A stretch of DNA of 64,000 nt from Collinsella sp. (GCA_018380195.1 JAGZUC010000004.1:1-64000); one strand, 5' to 3'; positions 35,514-44,869 are shown, numbered from the stretch's first letter. Made by a program: numbers and translations. Notes: generated from the sequence alone by a model not told the origin.

Positions 35514-36452
35514 ATGAGCAAGGTTTACACGTCCATCGATCAGCTTATCGGCCACACCCCGCTCCTGGAGCTCACCCACTTTGAGGCCGACGAGGACCTC
35601 AAGGCCCGCGTGCTCGTCAAGTTGGAATACTTCAACCCCGCCGGGTCCGTTAAAGACCGCGTCGCCAAGAACATGATTGACGAGGCCGAGAAGGCCGGCA
35701 AGCTCGTGCGTGGCGGCGACTACACCATCATCGAGCCCACGAGCGGCAACACCGGCGTCGGCATCGCCTCGGTGGCGGCGGCCCGCGGCTACAAGGTGAT
35801 CATCACCATGCCCGAGACCATGTCCGTCGAGCGCCGCAAGCTGATGCAGGCATACGGTGCGCAGCTCGTGCTCACCGACGGCTCCAAAGGCATGAAGGGC
35901 GCTATCGCCAAGGCCGAGGAGCTGCAGAAGGAGACTCCCAACAGCATCATCGCCGGCCAGTTTGTGAACCCCGCCAACCCCGCCATCCACAAGGCCACGA
36001 CCGGCCCCGAGATCTGGGACGACACCGACGGCAAGGTCGACATCTTCGTCGCCGGCGTCGGCACCGGCGGCACCGTGACCGGCGTGGGCGAGTTCCTCAA
36101 GGAACAAAACCCCGAGATTCAGGTCGTCGCCGTCGAGCCCGCCACCTCCCCGGTGCTCTCCAAGGGCCAGGCCGGCCCGCACAAGATCCAGGGTATCGGC
36201 GCCGGCTTTGTGCCCGACGTCCTCGACACCCAAGTCTACGACGAAATCATCCCCGTCGAGAACGACGACGCCTTTGCCACCGGCCGCGCCGTGGGCCACA
36301 AGGAGGGCGTGCTCGTGGGCATTTCGTCCGGCGCCGCCGTGTGGGCCGCGCTGCAGCTGGCCAAGCGCCCCGAGAACGAGGGCAAGACCATCGTGGCCCT
36401 GCTTGCCGACACCGGCGAGCGCTACCTGTCCACGGCGCTCTTCCAGGACTAG
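35514..36452 (+). CDS. cysK: Cysteine synthase (O-acetylserine sulfhydrylase)
   Basis: A 312-residue PLP enzyme that makes cysteine from O-acetylserine and sulfide. The PLP lysine is in NPAGSVKDRV. The substrate loop is EPTSGNTGVGIA, the phosphate-binding loop GVGTGGTVTG, and the C-terminal PLP-ring site SSGAAVWAA. Length is normal. TTTGGAGG lies 7 bases before the ATG. Divergent from the Rrf2 regulator, which probably controls it. Confidence 0.97.
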   Translation: MSKVYTSIDQLIGHTPLLELTHFEADEDLKARVLVKLEYFNPAGSVKDRVAKNMIDEAEKAGKLVRGGDYTIIEPTSGNTGVGIASVAAARGYKVIITMPETMSVERRKLMQAYGAQLVLTDGSKGMKGAIAKAEELQKETPNSIIAGQFVNPANPAIHKATTGPEIWDDTDGKVDIFVAGVGTGGTVTGVGEFLKEQNPEIQVVAVEPATSPVLSKGQAGPHKIQGIGAGFVPDVLDTQVYDEIIPVENDDAFATGRAVGHKEGVLVGISSGAAVWAALQLAKRPENEGKTIVALLADTGERYLSTALFQD

Positions 36453-36551
36453 GGCCTGTCGCCCATAGGTTGAGCCCACGGACGAGCCGGTCTCCTCTCT
36501 CCCGGCAGTCTGAGCCCATCCAATCAGGGTGTCCCACGAGACGCCCGAACT

Positions 36552-36560
36552 TGCTACAAT
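36552..36560 (+). promoter_or_regulatory. Possible extended -10 promoter before mnmA
   Basis: TGCTACAAT is an extended -10 match; the -35 position (TCCCAC) is poor. If used, transcription would start inside the base of the cysK terminator hairpin. Confidence 0.35.
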
Positions 36561-36564
36561 GTCT

Positions 36565-36602
36565 GCGGCGCGGAACCAGCCTCCCGCGCCGCTTTTCTTT
36601 TT
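36565..36602 (+). terminator. Terminator of cysK
   Basis: GCGGCGCGG (36565-36573) pairs with CCGCGCCGC (36584-36592), followed by TTTTCTTTTTT. 112 bases past cysK and 30 bases before the mnmA start. Confidence 0.85.
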
Positions 36603-36632
36603 TGGCCACATGCCACCAAGGAGAACCTCCCC

Positions 36633-37733
36633 ATGCACAACAAGCGCGTGCTCGTCGCCATGAGCGGCGGCGTCGATTCCAGCGTGACCGCGTACCTGCT
36701 CAAAAGCCAGGGCTACGAATGCGTCGGCGCCACCATGCGCCTCACCTGCCCCGCGCCCGATCCCGCCACGGACATGAGTAAGGTCGACCGCGACATCGCC
36801 GATGCGAAGGCCGTCGCCGAGCGTCTGGGGATACCCCACCATGTGCTCGACTTGCAGCAGACCTTCGACCACAGCGTTATCGAGCGCTTTGTGAACGCCT
36901 ACCAGGAGGGGCTGACGCCCAACCCGTGCATCATCTGCAACCGCCACATAAAGTTTGGCGCGTTGCTCGGTGCGGCGCTGGACATGGGCTGCGACTACAT
37001 CGCAACGGGTCATTACGCCAAAACAAGCCAGACAGTAGACGGCACCTGGCAGCTGCATCGCGGCGAAGATCCCAAAAAGGACCAGAGCTACTTTTTATAT
37101 TCGCTTACGCAGGAGCGCCTGGCGCACACGATCTTTCCGCTGGCAGGCCTAGACAAAGAGCGCGACGTGCGCCGCATAGCCGCCGAGCAAGGCTTTACCA
37201 ACGCCCAGAAGGCCGAAAGCGAGGACATCTGCTTTATTCCAGACGGTGACTACGCGGGCTATATCGAGCGCCGCTGCGGACATCCCGCTGCACCGGGCGA
37301 CATTGTGTGGCGCGACGGCAGCGTGGTCGGACGCCATAACGGCGCGTTGCGCTATACCATCGGCCAGCGCAAGGGCTTGGGCGTCGCGATGGCGCATCCC
37401 GTGTATGTGACGGGCGTCGATGCCGCCAACAACACCGTGCATCTGGGCGAGGCCGAGGACCTAACGGCCACAGCACTCACGGCCGACGACTGGATCTGGA
37501 GCGCCCCTGCCGACCGCATGGAGGCAGAACTCGATGCCGGCGGCATTCGCGTGGGCGCCAAGTACCGTTACCGTCAGAAAGACCAAGCAGCGACCCTTAC
37601 GCGCGGCGAAGACGGGCAAATGCTGCTGACTTTTGACGAGCCGCAGCGAGCCATCGCCCCCGGCCAGGCTGTCGTTATCTACCGCGGCGACATCGTCCTG
37701 GGCGGCGGCACCGTGACCGGCGCACTTAAGTAG
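36633..37733 (+). CDS. mnmA: tRNA-specific 2-thiouridylase
   Basis: A 366-residue enzyme that thiolates U34 of Lys, Glu and Gln tRNAs. The PP-loop is AMSGGVDSS. The two catalytic cysteines are in NPCIICNRHIKFG and SEDICFIPDGDY. The tRNA-binding YATGHYAK-type segment reads YIATGHYAKT, and TIGQRKGLG precedes the C-terminal beta-barrel. CAAGGAGAAC precedes the ATG. Placed after cysK, which supplies the cysteine from which the sulfur comes. Confidence 0.97.
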   Translation: MHNKRVLVAMSGGVDSSVTAYLLKSQGYECVGATMRLTCPAPDPATDMSKVDRDIADAKAVAERLGIPHHVLDLQQTFDHSVIERFVNAYQEGLTPNPCIICNRHIKFGALLGAALDMGCDYIATGHYAKTSQTVDGTWQLHRGEDPKKDQSYFLYSLTQERLAHTIFPLAGLDKERDVRRIAAEQGFTNAQKAESEDICFIPDGDYAGYIERRCGHPAAPGDIVWRDGSVVGRHNGALRYTIGQRKGLGVAMAHPVYVTGVDAANNTVHLGEAEDLTATALTADDWIWSAPADRMEAELDAGGIRVGAKYRYRQKDQAATLTRGEDGQMLLTFDEPQRAIAPGQAVVIYRGDIVLGGGTVTGALK

Positions 37734-37751
37734 CCCCATCCCCTTCATAAA

Positions 37752-37814
37752 TTGCGGTGAAATAGGGACTGTTTAAGCGTTTAAAACCGCCAAACAGTCC
37801 CTATTTCACCGCAA
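37752..37814. repeat. TTGCGGTGAAATAG palindrome, copy 2
   Basis: Perfect 23-base arms: 37752-37774 (TTGCGGTGAAATAGGGACTG...) and 37792-37814, with a 17-base loop. It lies between mnmA and the convergent aminopeptidase gene and is the most intact of three copies. Confidence 0.9.
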
Positions 37815-37869
37815 CTTAGAGAGGACGGCCTCGGTCGGTACTGCCGTATCAGCCGAGGCCGCTGCATCG

Positions 37870-38913
37870 CTAGCGCTGTACGTAGGCTCGGACCAGCTCG
37901 TAGGTGTTGCGCACGCCGTCCATGTGGCTGCGCTCGTAGTTGTGGCTCGCATACACGCCGGGGCCGATCAGGCCGTGACGGATGTCGTAGCCGGCAGAGA
38001 GCGTGGCCTCAACGTCCGAGCCGTAGTGCGGGTACACGTCGATGGCGTAGTCAAGTTCAAGCTCGCGCGCGATATTGGACAGCGTGGTCACCAGGTCGTA
38101 GTTGTACGGACCACCCGAATCCTTGGCGCAAATCGACACCATGCGCTCGGTGCAGCCCAGGTCGTCGCCCACGCAGCCCATGTCAACGCTGATCATCTCG
38201 CGCGTGTCGGCCGGCACGAAGGCACCGCCATGGCCGACCTCCTCGTACACGGTAAAGAGCAGCGAAACCTTACGCGAAAGCGTCACCTCGCCAGCGGCGA
38301 CGGCACGCGCCAAGCCCAGCAAAATGGCGGCCGAAAGCTTGTCATCCAGGAAGCGGCTCTTAATGTAGCCGCTCTCCGTCACCGTGGTACGCGGATCCAT
38401 AGCGATGATGTCGCCGGTCTGAATACCCAGCTCAAGCACGTCGTCCTTGCTGTCGACGTTCTCGTCGAGCAGGATCTCCATGTTCTTCTCGATGGTCTTG
38501 ACCGGCTCGTCGGCCACGTGCGCCGAAGGCTCGGTGTTGAGGACCACGCCCGTGTAGACATTGCCGTCGCGCGTATAAACGGTGCAGTTCTCGCCATCGG
38601 CCGTAGACCACTGATGCCCACCAAGCGTCGTGGGACGCAGGCGGCCATTGTCCTTAATGGAGCGCACCATGGCGCCCAGGGTATCGACATGGCTCGCCAG
38701 TACGAGCGGCTCACCCTCGCCACCAAGTTCAACGAGCACGTTACCCTTATTAGAACGCTCAGGCCCAAACCCCATATCGCGCAGGGTCTCCATCAGATAA
38801 TCAGTCGCCGCACGGGTATAGCCCGTCGGCGAAGCAATAGAAGTCAGCGTCTTAAGCTGTCCCGCGATATAGGAGAGCGTCTCCTCTAGAGAAGCATCGA
38901 TTACAGAAGCCAT
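37870..38913 (-). CDS. M42-family glutamyl aminopeptidase
   Basis: A 347-residue dinuclear metal aminopeptidase of the M42 family, which forms large tetrahedral complexes that trim cytoplasmic peptides. Metal and catalytic residues: ASHVDTLGAMV (His, Asp), RFLDDKLSAA (Asp), YEEVGHGGA (Glu pair), SVDMGCVGDD (Asp) and GVYASHNYERSH (His). GGAAGG lies 6 bases before the ATG at 38913; two further Met codons upstream would overlap the ribosome site. Confidence 0.93.
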   Translation of the reverse strand: MASVIDASLEETLSYIAGQLKTLTSIASPTGYTRAATDYLMETLRDMGFGPERSNKGNVLVELGGEGEPLVLASHVDTLGAMVRSIKDNGRLRPTTLGGHQWSTADGENCTVYTRDGNVYTGVVLNTEPSAHVADEPVKTIEKNMEILLDENVDSKDDVLELGIQTGDIIAMDPRTTVTESGYIKSRFLDDKLSAAILLGLARAVAAGEVTLSRKVSLLFTVYEEVGHGGAFVPADTREMISVDMGCVGDDLGCTERMVSICAKDSGGPYNYDLVTTLSNIARELELDYAIDVYPHYGSDVEATLSAGYDIRHGLIGPGVYASHNYERSHMDGVRNTYELVRAYVQR

Positions 38914-39104
38914 GTGCATCCTTCCAAGCAAAACTAAGACCGAGTCCCGATTTTAACCGTTCTGCACGCGCAAGGCTCTGGGAGCCGAGCCACCTCCAGA
39001 CGTCCTCGCGCCGATTTTGCGCACGAGCACGGCTTACGATCCCAATCTTGCATAAATCCTATCGGTATCTGCATAGAAATGAGGAATCTTTTTGCTTCGT
39101 CTCA

Positions 39105-39365
39105 GGGTACCCCACCTTGGGCCGTGCAAAAAACGGAGTATTCAGCATCGTGGGCCCCAACGACCCCATCGCGAACGACAAAACGACGCGGTTACAGCAG
39201 TGTTGCGGGTCGTCGCAAAGCAGAAACTCAGTAACAACCCCCTCCACTCATCGATAGCCCACCCGCAATGGCTGTCGATGGGCGCCTGCGGGCCACTACG
39301 GGCCATTCAAAACGTTATGCATTTTTAAGAGCTTGCTGAATACTCCCAAAAATGCACGCTGGGAA
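39105..39365. repeat. MITE-like element with inverted ends, copy A
   Basis: The left end (39122-39146, CCGTGCAAAAAACGGAGTATTC...) is matched in inverse by the right end (39335-39358, GCTGAATACTCC...AATGCACG). The ~190-base centre has no gene. A second copy with the same ends lies at 57594-57830 with a different centre. The 604-base gap 38914-39517 holds this element, the dehydrogenase terminator and nothing else recognised. No transposase is nearby. Confidence 0.7.
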
Positions 39366-39432
39366 GTGCACCACCTATCCGTAGCGGGCAGTACACCTTG
39401 GTTTTGCCCGTCTCAGGGCATCGACGCAGCAC

Positions 39433-39464
39433 AAAAAGCCCCGCCATGCGTAGCACGGCGGGGC
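39433..39464 (-). terminator. Terminator of the alcohol dehydrogenase gene
   Basis: GCCCCGCC (39438-39445) pairs with GGCGGGGC (39457-39464); on the minus strand TTTTT follows. Almost the same stem arms as the fhs terminator. Confidence 0.85.
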
Positions 39465-39517
39465 CAGCGGCAAGTCAAAAGACCATACGCCTACGGGCGA
39501 AGGACCACCAAACGAGG

Positions 39518-40684
39518 CTAGGCAACCGGGCAGATCTTCTTGAAGAGCTCGATGACGTCGTCGAGCGTCGCCTCGCGCGGGTTGCCCGGGAAGCAAGCGT
39601 CGGCCATGGCGTCCTTGGCCAGAACCTCGATCTCGTCAGCCTTCATGGCCTCGCAGACGTGCGGGATGTTCACGTCGGCGGAAAGCTGCTTGACGGCGGC
39701 GATAGCAGCGTCGGCAGCCTCGTCGGTGCTCATGCCCGTGGTGTCAACGCCCATGGCGACGGCGACCTTGGCCAGACGCTCGGCGCAAACCGGCTTGTTG
39801 AACTCCATGGCGATCGGCAGCAGCATGGCGCAAGCGACGCCGTGCGGGGTGTCGTAGTGAGCAGACAGGGTATGAGCCATGGCGTGGTCGATGCCCAGGC
39901 CAACATTGGAGAAGCCCATGCCGGCGACATACTGGCCAAGAGCCATGCCCTCACGGCCGGAGCCGGGCTGGCCGGACTTGGCCTCGGCGACGGAGTCGCG
40001 CAGGTTCTCGCTGATCAGCTTGATAGCCTCAAAGTGGAACATGTCGGAGAGCTCCCAAGCGCCCTTGGTGGTGTAGCCCTCGATGGCGTGGGTCAGAGCG
40101 TCCATGCCAGTAGAGGCGGTCAGGCCGGCGGGCATGGAAGCCATCATATCGGGGTCGACGACGGCGACCTCGGGGGCGTCGTTGGTGTCGACGCACACGA
40201 ACTTGCGGACCTTCTCGGGGTCGGTGATGACGTAGTTGATGGTCACCTCAGCAGCGGTACCGGCGGTCGTCGGCACGGCGATGGTGAACACGGCGTGGTT
40301 CTTAGTGGGAGCAACGCCCTCGAGGCTGCGGACATCGGCGAACTCAGGGTTGTTGATGATGATGCCGATGGCCTTGGCAGTGTCCATGGAAGAACCGCCA
40401 CCGATGGTCACGATAGCGTCAGCCTCGGCGGCCTTAAAGGCCTCGACGCCGTCCTTGACGTTCTGAATCGTGGGGTTGGGCTTGATCTCGGAGTAGAGGC
40501 TCCAAGCGATGCCGGCGGCGTCGAGCTCGTCGGTCACCTTAGCGGTAACGCCAAACTTAACCAGATCGGGGTCGGAGCAGACGAAGATCTTTTTGTAGCC
40601 GCGACGCTGGAGCTCGCCGGGGATCTCCTTGATGGCGCCGGAACCATGATAAGAAATGGTATTGAGAACGAAACGATTAGCCAT
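39518..40684 (-). CDS. Iron-containing alcohol dehydrogenase (lactaldehyde reductase/FucO-like)
   Basis: A 388-residue group III alcohol dehydrogenase. NAD is bound at GGGSSMDTAKA. Iron ligands appear in GMDALTHAIEGY (Asp, His), GIDHAMAHTLSAHYD and TPHGVACA (His). Closest in pattern to FucO, which reduces lactaldehyde to 1,2-propanediol; ethanol or butanol use is also possible. The ATG at 40684 has GGGAGGC 7 bases before it; the frame upstream is unsupported. Monocistronic, suiting a fermentative redox sink. Confidence 0.9.
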   Translation of the reverse strand: MANRFVLNTISYHGSGAIKEIPGELQRRGYKKIFVCSDPDLVKFGVTAKVTDELDAAGIAWSLYSEIKPNPTIQNVKDGVEAFKAAEADAIVTIGGGSSMDTAKAIGIIINNPEFADVRSLEGVAPTKNHAVFTIAVPTTAGTAAEVTINYVITDPEKVRKFVCVDTNDAPEVAVVDPDMMASMPAGLTASTGMDALTHAIEGYTTKGAWELSDMFHFEAIKLISENLRDSVAEAKSGQPGSGREGMALGQYVAGMGFSNVGLGIDHAMAHTLSAHYDTPHGVACAMLLPIAMEFNKPVCAERLAKVAVAMGVDTTGMSTDEAADAAIAAVKQLSADVNIPHVCEAMKADEIEVLAKDAMADACFPGNPREATLDDVIELFKKICPVA

Positions 40685-40849
40685 TGATAGCCTCCCATCG
40701 TGTGCGGGGCACCCATTACGCCCCACGCTATGAGTCCCATCCTAACGCTTTTGAAACGAAAAACACGCGAGAACGTCAAATTTGTTAAAGCGTTTCAACA
40801 GATGATGAAAAACATTGCGGCAAGGGGACAGCCCCTTTGCCGCATTCGG

Positions 40850-41566
40850 TTACTTTCGGCAGCCCTCTTTCCAAGCCTCGGCCGCAACCTTCCAGCGTAA
40901 GCGCAAGTCGCGCTCGCGGTCGATGAACATGATGGCAAACGCGACAAACAGCAGCAAGCTCGCCACGACGATGGCGTGCAGGCCCATGCGCTCAATACAC
41001 CAGTTGCCCAACACGGCGCCAAACACAAAGGTAAAGATCACGCCAAAGTACAGCAGGCCGTTTTCCAAAAAGCCGCGCCTGTGGGTGATGATGTAATCGT
41101 CCACGTTTTGCAGCGCGTTGCGCAAGTTGCCGATGCACATGGTCGTAGCGATGCCGTGACCGTGGATCTTGCGGAAGCTCTCGACCTGCATGCCGCAGGC
41201 AAACGAGGTGAGGCAGTTGGCGAGCAGGTTGAAATTGCCGCCCGGGATAAAGCTCACGCCCAGCAAGATGACGGCTTCAAAGAACACCGTCACCTGGCGC
41301 CAGTGAATCACACTGCCAAACCGTTCGTGTACCAGGTCGGCAAGCATAATGCCCACGGCAAACGACACCACAGGGAAGAAGTAGCGCCCCGCAAGTGTCC
41401 AATTGCCCTCCGAGATGCTCACGCCCACAAGCAGGATGTTGCCCGTCTGCGCGTTTGCGAAAACATGGTCGCGCCCAATGTACGAATACACATCCATAAA
41501 GCCGCCGGCGAGCGCCAGGATAATGCCCAGTTCGATGGACTCCGATATCTGTTTGGCACGCTGCAT
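40850..41566 (-). CDS. DUF1275 (YoaK-like) membrane protein
   Basis: A 238-residue protein with about six hydrophobic helices. Family features are ALAGGFMDVYSYIGRDHVFANAQTGNILLVG near the N terminus and the later GMQVESFRKIHGHGIATTMCIGNLRN. The function of the family is unknown; a transporter role is suspected. The start at 41566 (MQRAKQISESIEL) has AAGGAGGA about 10 bases upstream; a longer frame to 41800 crosses non-conserved sequence. Divergent from the YgiQ gene. Confidence 0.88.
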   Translation of the reverse strand: MQRAKQISESIELGIILALAGGFMDVYSYIGRDHVFANAQTGNILLVGVSISEGNWTLAGRYFFPVVSFAVGIMLADLVHERFGSVIHWRQVTVFFEAVILLGVSFIPGGNFNLLANCLTSFACGMQVESFRKIHGHGIATTMCIGNLRNALQNVDDYIITHRRGFLENGLLYFGVIFTFVFGAVLGNWCIERMGLHAIVVASLLLFVAFAIMFIDRERDLRLRWKVAAEAWKEGCRK

Positions 41567-41748
41567 CGTCGTGCATCCTCCTTGTTGACGACCCTCTCGT
41601 GCGTTGGCGGAAACATAACCGCCGTTCATACTGTAACCCATTGACAACATGGCGTGCGCGCGAGACGGCTCCTTCGACACGGGGATACACAGTCTGGAAA
41701 CAAACGGCGCCCGCATCGGCACGCCGATCCGCCAGCCCATGTACTCCC

Positions 41749-41788
41749 CCAGTCTTTTTAGCTCCGTCCCAAAAAGACTGGTTACAAT
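41749..41788 (+). promoter_or_regulatory. Hairpin and possible -10 box before the YgiQ gene
   Basis: CCAGTCTTTTT (41749-41759) pairs perfectly with AAAAAGACTGG (41771-41781) around AGCTCCGTCCC. TACAAT (41783-41788) follows at once and could be a -10 box. The hairpin would then cover the -35 region. Confidence 0.4.
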
Positions 41789-41819
41789 TACGTGCAGCAT
41801 ACAGACACCGGGAGGGATC

Positions 41820-43961
41820 GTGGCAAAAAAGCCTCAGCACGCTCAGAACAACCAGCGCAGTCAGCAGGGCAAACAGGGCCAGCAGCAAAAGCGCGGCGGC
41901 AAGGCGCAGGCCACGGTCGCCCGCGCCAAGCATTCCCAAGCGACGCCCGCCCGCCCCTGGCGCCCGGGCCGCGATAAATTCCTCCCCGTCAGTCGAGCCG
42001 ACATGGATGCACGCGGCTGGGACCAGTGCGACTTTGTCTACATCTGCGGCGACGCCTATGTGGACCATCCCAGCTTTGGCATGGCCATCATCAGCCGCGT
42101 ACTCGACGCGCACGGCTACAAGGTGGGCATCATCTGCCAACCCAACTGGACCGACCCCGCCAGCATCACCGTGCTCGGCGAGCCGCGCTTGGGCTTTCTC
42201 GTCAGTGCCGGCAACATGGACTCCATGGTCAACCACTATTCGGTGACCAAGCATCGCCGCCACACCGACGCCTACACGCCCGGCGGCGAGGAGGGGCGCC
42301 GTCCCAATCGCGCCGTCACGGTCTACGGCAACCTCATCCGCCAGACGTTTAAGGACGCTCCCATCATCATCGGCGGCATCGAGGCGAGCCTGCGCCGTCT
42401 GGCCCACTACGACTACTGGCAGGACAAGCTTAAGCGCTCGGTACTGCTCGACTCGGGCGCCGACATCCTCATCTACGGCATGGGCGAGCACGCGATTGTC
42501 GAGATCGCCGACGCACTCGACGCGGGGCTGCCCGTCGATCAGATCACCTATATCAACGGCACCGTTTACCGCACGGGTTCGCTCGACGAGGTCTACGACT
42601 ACGACCTGCTGCCCAGCTGGGACGACCTTGCCGCCGACAAGCTCAACTACGCCCGCAGCTTTAACGTGCAGCAGCAGAATATGGACCCCATCACCGGGCA
42701 TCGCCTGGTAGAGCCATATCCCAACAGCGTGTACGTGGTGCAGAACCCGCCGTCGGCAACACTCACCACCGACGAGATGGACGAGGTGGCCGAACTCCCC
42801 TACGCACGCGATTGGCATCCCGACTACGACGCGGCAGGCGGCGTGCCGGCCTTTGCTGAGATCAAGTTTTCCATTAGCTCCAACCGCGGCTGTTTTGGCG
42901 AGTGCTCGTTTTGCGCGCTCACCTTCCACCAGGGCCGCGTGTTGCAGATGCGCAGCCACGACTCGATCATGCGCGAGGCCGAGCTGCTCACGCGCGATCC
43001 CGAGTTTAAGGGCTACATCAACGACGTGGGTGGACCGACGGCCAACTTTAGCCGCCCCGCCTGCGACAAGCAGCTCAAGCACGGTGTGTGCAAGAACAAG
43101 CGCTGTCTGTGGCCGAGCGTATGCAAGAACATGGTGGTCGACGAAAGCGGCTACACGCAGCTGTTGCGCGACCTGCGCCAGCTGCCGGGCGTCAAGAAGG
43201 TCTTCGTGCGCAGCGGCATCCGTTTTGACTACACCATGGCCGATGCCTCGGACGAGTTTTTACGCGAGCTGCTGGAACACCATGTCTCGGGCCAGCTACG
43301 CGTGGCGCCCGAGCACGTGAGCGACGCGGTGCTGTCCGTGATGGGCAAGCCGAGCCGAGCCGTCTACGATGCGTTCTGCCGCAAATTTGAGCGCCTGAAC
43401 CGCGAGTATGGACTCAAGCAGTATGTTGTGCCGTATCTGATCTCGAGCCACCCCGGTTCAACCATGAAGGAAGCCGTGGACCTTGCCGAAGCCGTGCGCG
43501 ACATGGGCTACATGCCCGAACAGGTGCAGGACTTCTACCCCACCCCGTCCACCATGTCGACGTGCATGTACTACACCGGCGTGGACCCGCGCACCATGGA
43601 GCCGATCTATGTGGCGCGCGACCCGCACGAGAAGGCCATGCAACGCGCGCTTATCCAGTATCGCAAGCCCGAGAACTACAAGCTGGTACGCGAGGCGCTG
43701 GAAAAGGCTGGCCGCCGCGACCTGATCGGCTACACCAAGCATTGCCTGATTCGCCCCGTGCCGCCACGCCCGGGCGAGACGTCTGCCGGCGGCGGACACG
43801 GCACCGGCAAGAAGGGCGGTAAGGCCCACGGTGGCGCCGCCGGCAAGGGACCCAAAGGCAGCAAGGGCCACGGCGGCATGTCGCGTGCGCAGAACACCGC
43901 AGGCCGCAACCGCGCGGCCCAGGGGCGTCAGGGCGCCAACGGCGGCGGCAGGCGCAACTAG
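41820..43961 (+). CDS. YgiQ-family radical SAM protein
   Basis: A 713-residue protein. The radical SAM cluster motif is Cys358-x3-Cys362-x2-Cys365 (CFGECSFC). The N-terminal part (CDFVYICGDAYVDHPSFG, IIIGGIEASLRRLAHYDYW) and the later RVAPEHVSDAVL and STMSTCMYYTG are family hallmarks. Both ends are low-complexity: a Gln/Lys-rich start and a Gly/Lys/Arg tail of ~50 residues. The reaction is unknown. The start is GTG at 41820 with GGAGG just upstream; the longer frame from 41649 is unlikely. Its stop shares CTAG with the converging protease gene. Confidence 0.88.
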   Translation: MAKKPQHAQNNQRSQQGKQGQQQKRGGKAQATVARAKHSQATPARPWRPGRDKFLPVSRADMDARGWDQCDFVYICGDAYVDHPSFGMAIISRVLDAHGYKVGIICQPNWTDPASITVLGEPRLGFLVSAGNMDSMVNHYSVTKHRRHTDAYTPGGEEGRRPNRAVTVYGNLIRQTFKDAPIIIGGIEASLRRLAHYDYWQDKLKRSVLLDSGADILIYGMGEHAIVEIADALDAGLPVDQITYINGTVYRTGSLDEVYDYDLLPSWDDLAADKLNYARSFNVQQQNMDPITGHRLVEPYPNSVYVVQNPPSATLTTDEMDEVAELPYARDWHPDYDAAGGVPAFAEIKFSISSNRGCFGECSFCALTFHQGRVLQMRSHDSIMREAELLTRDPEFKGYINDVGGPTANFSRPACDKQLKHGVCKNKRCLWPSVCKNMVVDESGYTQLLRDLRQLPGVKKVFVRSGIRFDYTMADASDEFLRELLEHHVSGQLRVAPEHVSDAVLSVMGKPSRAVYDAFCRKFERLNREYGLKQYVVPYLISSHPGSTMKEAVDLAEAVRDMGYMPEQVQDFYPTPSTMSTCMYYTGVDPRTMEPIYVARDPHEKAMQRALIQYRKPENYKLVREALEKAGRRDLIGYTKHCLIRPVPPRPGETSAGGGHGTGKKGGKAHGGAAGKGPKGSKGHGGMSRAQNTAGRNRAAQGRQGANGGGRRN

Positions 43962-44869
43962 GGCAGTGGTGCGCTCGCTGCGTCCATCCCACACGCGTGG
44001 CGCAGCGAGCGCATTGCCTCAACGAGGATGGCACCGGCGATAGCGACCGTAATTGCCACGCCGAACGGCGTGTTCACAAACCAGAGCAACGTCATGAGAT
44101 ACGACCCGGCATTAAAGGCAAAGTGCAGCAGGATCGTGTAGCAAAGCTTTCCGGTCGTCACGAGCACCCAACCAAAAATGAGGCCGGCAGCGCCCGCATA
44201 GCAACCCTGCACCCAGTTCATGTGCATAAAGCCGAAGATCGCCGCCTGCAGCACAATCGCCGCGGCGATACCCCAGTTACTCGGGGCCGCCCAGGGCACC
44301 ATGGCGCCGTCTTGCGGTCGCACGAGACGTCGGCGCTTCCAAAGTGGGCGGCACTGCGGGTTAAACGCTCGGAGCGAAAACTCAAAAATAATGCCGCGCA
44401 CCAGCAACTCCTCGCAAAACGGAGCGCCGAGCACCGTGGTCAGGACAGCAAGAAGGCTGGTATCGCCCATGCCCGTTTCCTCGACGAGCTCGCTATAGTC
44501 TGCCGAGACCTCGGGCAACAGCGACAGCACGGCGTCGGTCACGTAGCCAACGACCACCTGCAGGGCCAAGCCGATCACGATAACGCAGGCAATGCGCTTC
44601 CACGCGCTACGCAATCCCCCGCCAAGTGGACGCTCACCTTGCCAGCGCGCGATAAACGACCGCGGCCACAAATAACGCCACCACAGCAGCGCCATCAAAA
44701 ACGATGCCGTCTGAGCGGCAGCCTGGAACCATTGGATATCGAGATTGTCGATCGGATAGCCCGTCAGCACCGACACGGCATCGAGAACTGAAAACAGAAC
44801 CACGCTCAGGGCTATATCGGCAGCGACAACGCCAAAACAGGCAAGCGCCCACGCCATCGCATTGAGCAT
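43958..44869 (-). CDS. CPBP (Abi/CAAX-type) intramembrane metalloprotease
   Basis: A 303-residue multi-pass protein. Catalytic motifs: FCEELLVRGIIF (EExxxR), FGFMHMNWVQG (FxxxH) and LLHFAFNAG (HxxxN/B). Bacterial members process or sequester peptides, often bacteriocin-related; the substrate is unknown. GAGGAGG lies 7 bases before the ATG at 44869. The stop codons of this gene and the YgiQ gene overlap within a 4-base CTAG. Confidence 0.88.
   Translation of the reverse strand: MLNAMAWALACFGVVAADIALSVVLFSVLDAVSVLTGYPIDNLDIQWFQAAAQTASFLMALLWWRYLWPRSFIARWQGERPLGGGLRSAWKRIACVIVIGLALQVVVGYVTDAVLSLLPEVSADYSELVEETGMGDTSLLAVLTTVLGAPFCEELLVRGIIFEFSLRAFNPQCRPLWKRRRLVRPQDGAMVPWAAPSNWGIAAAIVLQAAIFGFMHMNWVQGCYAGAAGLIFGWVLVTTGKLCYTILLHFAFNAGSYLMTLLWFVNTPFGVAITVAIAGAILVEAMRSLRHACGMDAASAPLP

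Noticed and set aside
35403..37058. 551-codon minus-strand frame across cysK and mnmA
   Set aside because: Antisense shadow of two conserved genes; the frame crosses their terminator.
39105..39365. Possible tRNA or other structured RNA gene
   Set aside because: No cloverleaf, no T-loop GTTCNANNC, and the only strong feature is the inverted end pair shared with 57594-57830.
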